Shown in pieces: positions 5,004-6,606 of a DNA stretch of 6,606 bases. The notes beneath the pieces are model-generated. The model saw only the letters and a program-made list of their open reading frames with translations, searched no databases and was not told the DNA's origin. The stretch covers positions 1 through 6,606 of the forward strand of contig JAOZPI010000047.1 in assembly GCA_029932835.1 (NCBI GenBank). The letters are read 5' to 3'. Each line of letters begins with the position of its first letter. Position 1 is the stretch's first letter. The DNA is from an archaeon. GTDB taxonomy: Archaea > Altiarchaeota > Altiarchaeia > JAFGQM01. A program made the translations under genes and the position numbers.

Positions 5004-6329
5004 CTATTCCCCTCCTAAGATCTTGTCTATATAATCATAAGCTTCTCCTGGCTCAAAGCAATATTGCACGGTATTAAACCCTGCTTTCAATTCCTCCACC
5101 TCTTTCTTCACACCCTTCGGGTCCTTCCCATCTATTACCTGTTTTATAAACTCCCCTATCTGGTCCATCTCTCCCTCCTTCATCCCAAGCCTTGTTATCT
5201 CTTGTGTCCCAAGCCTTATCCCAGACGGGTTGTCTGGATTGTCATCCCATGGTAACATCTGTTTACTGGCTATAAGATTCGCTCTCTCCATATCCTCTAC
5301 GACCTTTTTACCTCCCCCGTATTCCCTTACATCGATCAGGACCTGATGGGACCTTGTAAATCCGTTCTTTTCTCCAAGCACCTTTATCCCCTCCCCATAC
5401 AGGGCTGCTGCTAGAGTCTTTGCATTTTTCACGATCTGCCTTGCGTAGGACTCCCCAAACTCTAGCATCTCAGCGGCGGCTATGGCCTTTCCTGCGACGT
5501 GGTGGAGGTGGTGATTGCTTATAAGTCGCGGAAATGTGGCCATTTTTAGGCGCTTTTTCGCTTCGTCGTCCAATTCATTGTTGTAAAGGATCATCCCCCC
5601 CTGCGGCCCGGGAAAGGTTTTATGACTGGAGAAGGTTACAACATCACACCCCTGCTTCAGCGGGTTTGGGAATACATTCCCAGCTATCAACCCTGCAACA
5701 TGAGCTCCATCATACATCATCTTTGCTCCAACTTCATTGCACGCTTCCCTTAATCCCTCTACTGGGTGTGGGAACAGATAGACTGAACCAGCCACAATAA
5801 CAAGCTTCGGCCTTGTATTCACTATCATCTTTTTGGCAGCTTCCTCATCTATATTCATCTCCTCTGTATCAAACGGGAGATAAACCGATTTCAGCCCCAG
5901 GACACCGGCGGCAGCAATATTCGTTTGGGTTATATGGGCTCCATTTGCGAGAGACAGGCTCATTATTGTATCCCCATAATCCGTAAGGCCTAAGAGGGCT
6001 GCCAGATTCGCAACAGCGCCGGATATGGGTGTCAGATCCGCAAAATCCGATCCAAAAAGTCGCTTTACAAGATCTTGCCCGATGATCTCAATTTCGTCGA
6101 ACATCCAAGCCCCTTGGTAGTACCTTTTCCCTGGCCAACCCTCTGCGTATCTGCTCTCAAAGTCACTTACAAGTGCTGCCTTAACAGCTGGGCTGACAAT
6201 GTTTTCACTAGCTATCATATTTATGCAGTTTTTCCTCCACTTCGTGCTTCTCCTCATCCAATACTTTACTTTTTCGTATGCCTCTTTTGTTCCCTTTGGA
6301 ACATCCCCCTTTACATCCTCGTTTGTCAT
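5004..6329 (-). CDS. glyA: Serine hydroxymethyltransferase, archaeal type
   Basis: A PLP enzyme of the cytoplasm that splits serine to glycine while loading a one-carbon unit onto a folate or methanopterin carrier. 441 residues, within the family range. Landmarks: MIASENIVS (38-46, with catalytic Glu42), RYAEGWPGKRYYQG (60-73), PISGAVANLA (101-110), GAHIT (130-134), MMYDGAHVAG (204-213, Asp207 and His210 at PLP), VVTFSSHKTFPGPQGG (230-245, Lys237 forming the Schiff base) and SGIRLGTQEITRLG (369-382, Arg372 for the substrate carboxylate). YAEGWPGKRYYQG, PISGAVAN and SSHKTFPGPQGG are closer to archaeal enzymes than to the bacterial forms (YPGKRYYGG, QPHSGSQAN, TTTHKTLRGPRGG). All key residues are present. 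The carrier used cannot be read from the sequence. It is divergent from purF, which depends on glycine later in its pathway, and is followed by the AMMECR1 gene. Confidence 0.97.
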   Translation of the reverse strand: MTNEDVKGDVPKGTKEAYEKVKYWMRRSTKWRKNCINMIASENIVSPAVKAALVSDFESRYAEGWPGKRYYQGAWMFDEIEIIGQDLVKRLFGSDFADLTPISGAVANLAALLGLTDYGDTIMSLSLANGAHITQTNIAAAGVLGLKSVYLPFDTEEMNIDEEAAKKMIVNTRPKLVIVAGSVYLFPHPVEGLREACNEVGAKMMYDGAHVAGLIAGNVFPNPLKQGCDVVTFSSHKTFPGPQGGMILYNNELDDEAKKRLKMATFPRLISNHHLHHVAGKAIAAAEMLEFGESYARQIVKNAKTLAAALYGEGIKVLGEKNGFTRSHQVLIDVREYGGGKKVVEDMERANLIASKQMLPWDDNPDNPSGIRLGTQEITRLGMKEGEMDQIGEFIKQVIDGKDPKGVKKEVEELKAGFNTVQYCFEPGEAYDYIDKILGGE

Positions 6330-6350
6330 GATGGAATTTAACAGATCATC

Positions 6351-6360
6351 CTAAAAAAGT
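6351..6360 (-). promoter_or_regulatory. Candidate TATA element of glyA
   Basis: On the - strand ACTTTTTTAG is centred about 26 bases before the glyA ATG, which would make the mRNA leaderless. The alternative is the - strand reading of 6375-6383 (CATATAAAG), giving a leader of about 25 bases in which GGATGATC (6343-6350) lies 13 bases from the ATG, too far for a good ribosome site. The sequence does not settle it. Confidence 0.35.
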
Positions 6361-6374
6361 CTTTGTCTTATCAA

Positions 6375-6383
6375 CTTTATATG
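6375..6383 (+). promoter_or_regulatory. TATA box of purF
   Basis: CTTTATATG fits the archaeal TATA consensus and is centred about 32 bases before the purF ATG. Transcription should start around 6405, leaving a leader of only some 5 bases. No Shine-Dalgarno precedes the ATG (TCTCTCTAAA), in agreement with leaderless initiation. Confidence 0.6.
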
Positions 6384-6410
6384 CCTAATCGTTCAATATT
6401 TCTCTCTAAA

Positions 6411-6606
6411 ATGTTTTTGAGAGAGGAATGCGGTGTTTTTGGCGTATTTGGGAGGTCAAACTGCGCGTATGATATCTACCAAGGCTTGTTCTCTCTCCAG
6501 CACAGAGGGCAGGAATCCTGCGGTATTGCCACTGCCTATAACGGAGATATATCTGTAGTGAAGGGCATGGGGATGGTTAGTCATGTGTTCAATGAAAATA
6601 ACCTCA
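6411..6606 (+). CDS. purF: Amidophosphoribosyltransferase, N-terminal part (3' end outside window)
   Basis: Carries out the first committed step of purine synthesis: PRPP plus glutamine gives phosphoribosylamine. The first 65 residues are visible. After MFLREE comes CGVFGVFG, where C7 is the N-terminal nucleophile of the glutaminase domain; the six residues before it must be removed as a propeptide, as in the Bacillus subtilis type. Then YQGLFSLQHRGQESCGIA (24-41) holds the family's LQHRGQES signature. The pattern separates it from GlmS and GltB, which share the Ntn fold. The phosphoribosyltransferase half and any iron-sulfur cysteines lie beyond the window. It is divergent from glyA, and the 81-base gap must hold both promoters. 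Confidence 0.96.
   Translation, partial: MFLREECGVFGVFGRSNCAYDIYQGLFSLQHRGQESCGIATAYNGDISVVKGMGMVSHVFNENNL

Noticed and set aside
4488..5018. A 176-codon open frame on the + strand opposite the AMMECR1 gene
   Set aside because: Its protein is a Ser/Thr/Leu-rich run without motifs, as expected from the antisense of a codon-biased gene, while the - strand frame has the full AMMECR1 domain.
1..6606. tRNA genes, CRISPR repeats, insertion sequences, prophage or toxin-antitoxin genes
   Set aside because: I looked on both strands for T-loop sequences, regularly spaced direct repeats, terminal inverted repeats and typical proteins, and saw none; the small metallopeptidase is phage-like by family name only and sits among core genes.

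Overview
The window looks like part of an archaeal chromosome. Several proteins have archaeal-type sequence (the serine hydroxymethyltransferase, the short ThiC, the COG2078-type AMMECR1 protein and the small HELLH metallopeptidase). Genes are preceded by TATA-box-like elements (for example CTTTATATG before purF and ACTTTTATAT before pcm) rather than bacterial -35/-10 promoters. Gene ends that converge are followed by T-rich tracts typical of archaeal termination. Shine-Dalgarno sequences are weak or absent. Codon use is rich in ATA and AGG/AGA, and GC content looks somewhat under half by eye. I cannot place the lineage; a euryarchaeal or DPANN-type genome is possible. No mobile element, CRISPR array, tRNA or rRNA is visible.

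Layout from left to right: (1) the 3' end of a type I glutamine synthetase gene (+). (2) A convergent cold-shock-domain gene (-). (3) A divergent two-gene unit (+) coding for a secreted cysteine-rich protein with a DUF4430-like domain, and a previously easy-to-miss 40-residue single-pass membrane protein starting one base after the first gene's stop. (4) A convergent pcm gene (-) for protein-L-isoaspartate methyltransferase. (5) A 268-base divergent promoter region containing a strong bulged hairpin. (6) thiC (+), overlapping by ATGA with a small zinc metallopeptidase gene (+). (7) A tail-to-tail AMMECR1-domain gene (-), which lies downstream of glyA (-) in one apparent operon. (8) A divergent purF gene (+), cut off by the window end.

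Metabolic logic: PurF uses glutamine (the product of GlnA) for the first committed step of purine synthesis. GlyA supplies glycine and one-carbon units for later steps, and ThiC consumes the purine intermediate aminoimidazole ribotide (AIR) to make the thiamine pyrimidine. So four of the recognisable enzymes meet around de novo purine and thiamine synthesis. The others (cold-shock protein, isoaspartate repair, small metallopeptidase, AMMECR1) are protein or RNA maintenance functions or are of unknown role. Most of the window is ordinary core-genome content. The least explained parts are the secreted-protein/micro-membrane-protein pair, the hairpins next to the cspA and pcm/thiC promoters, and the coupling of thiC to a metallopeptidase.
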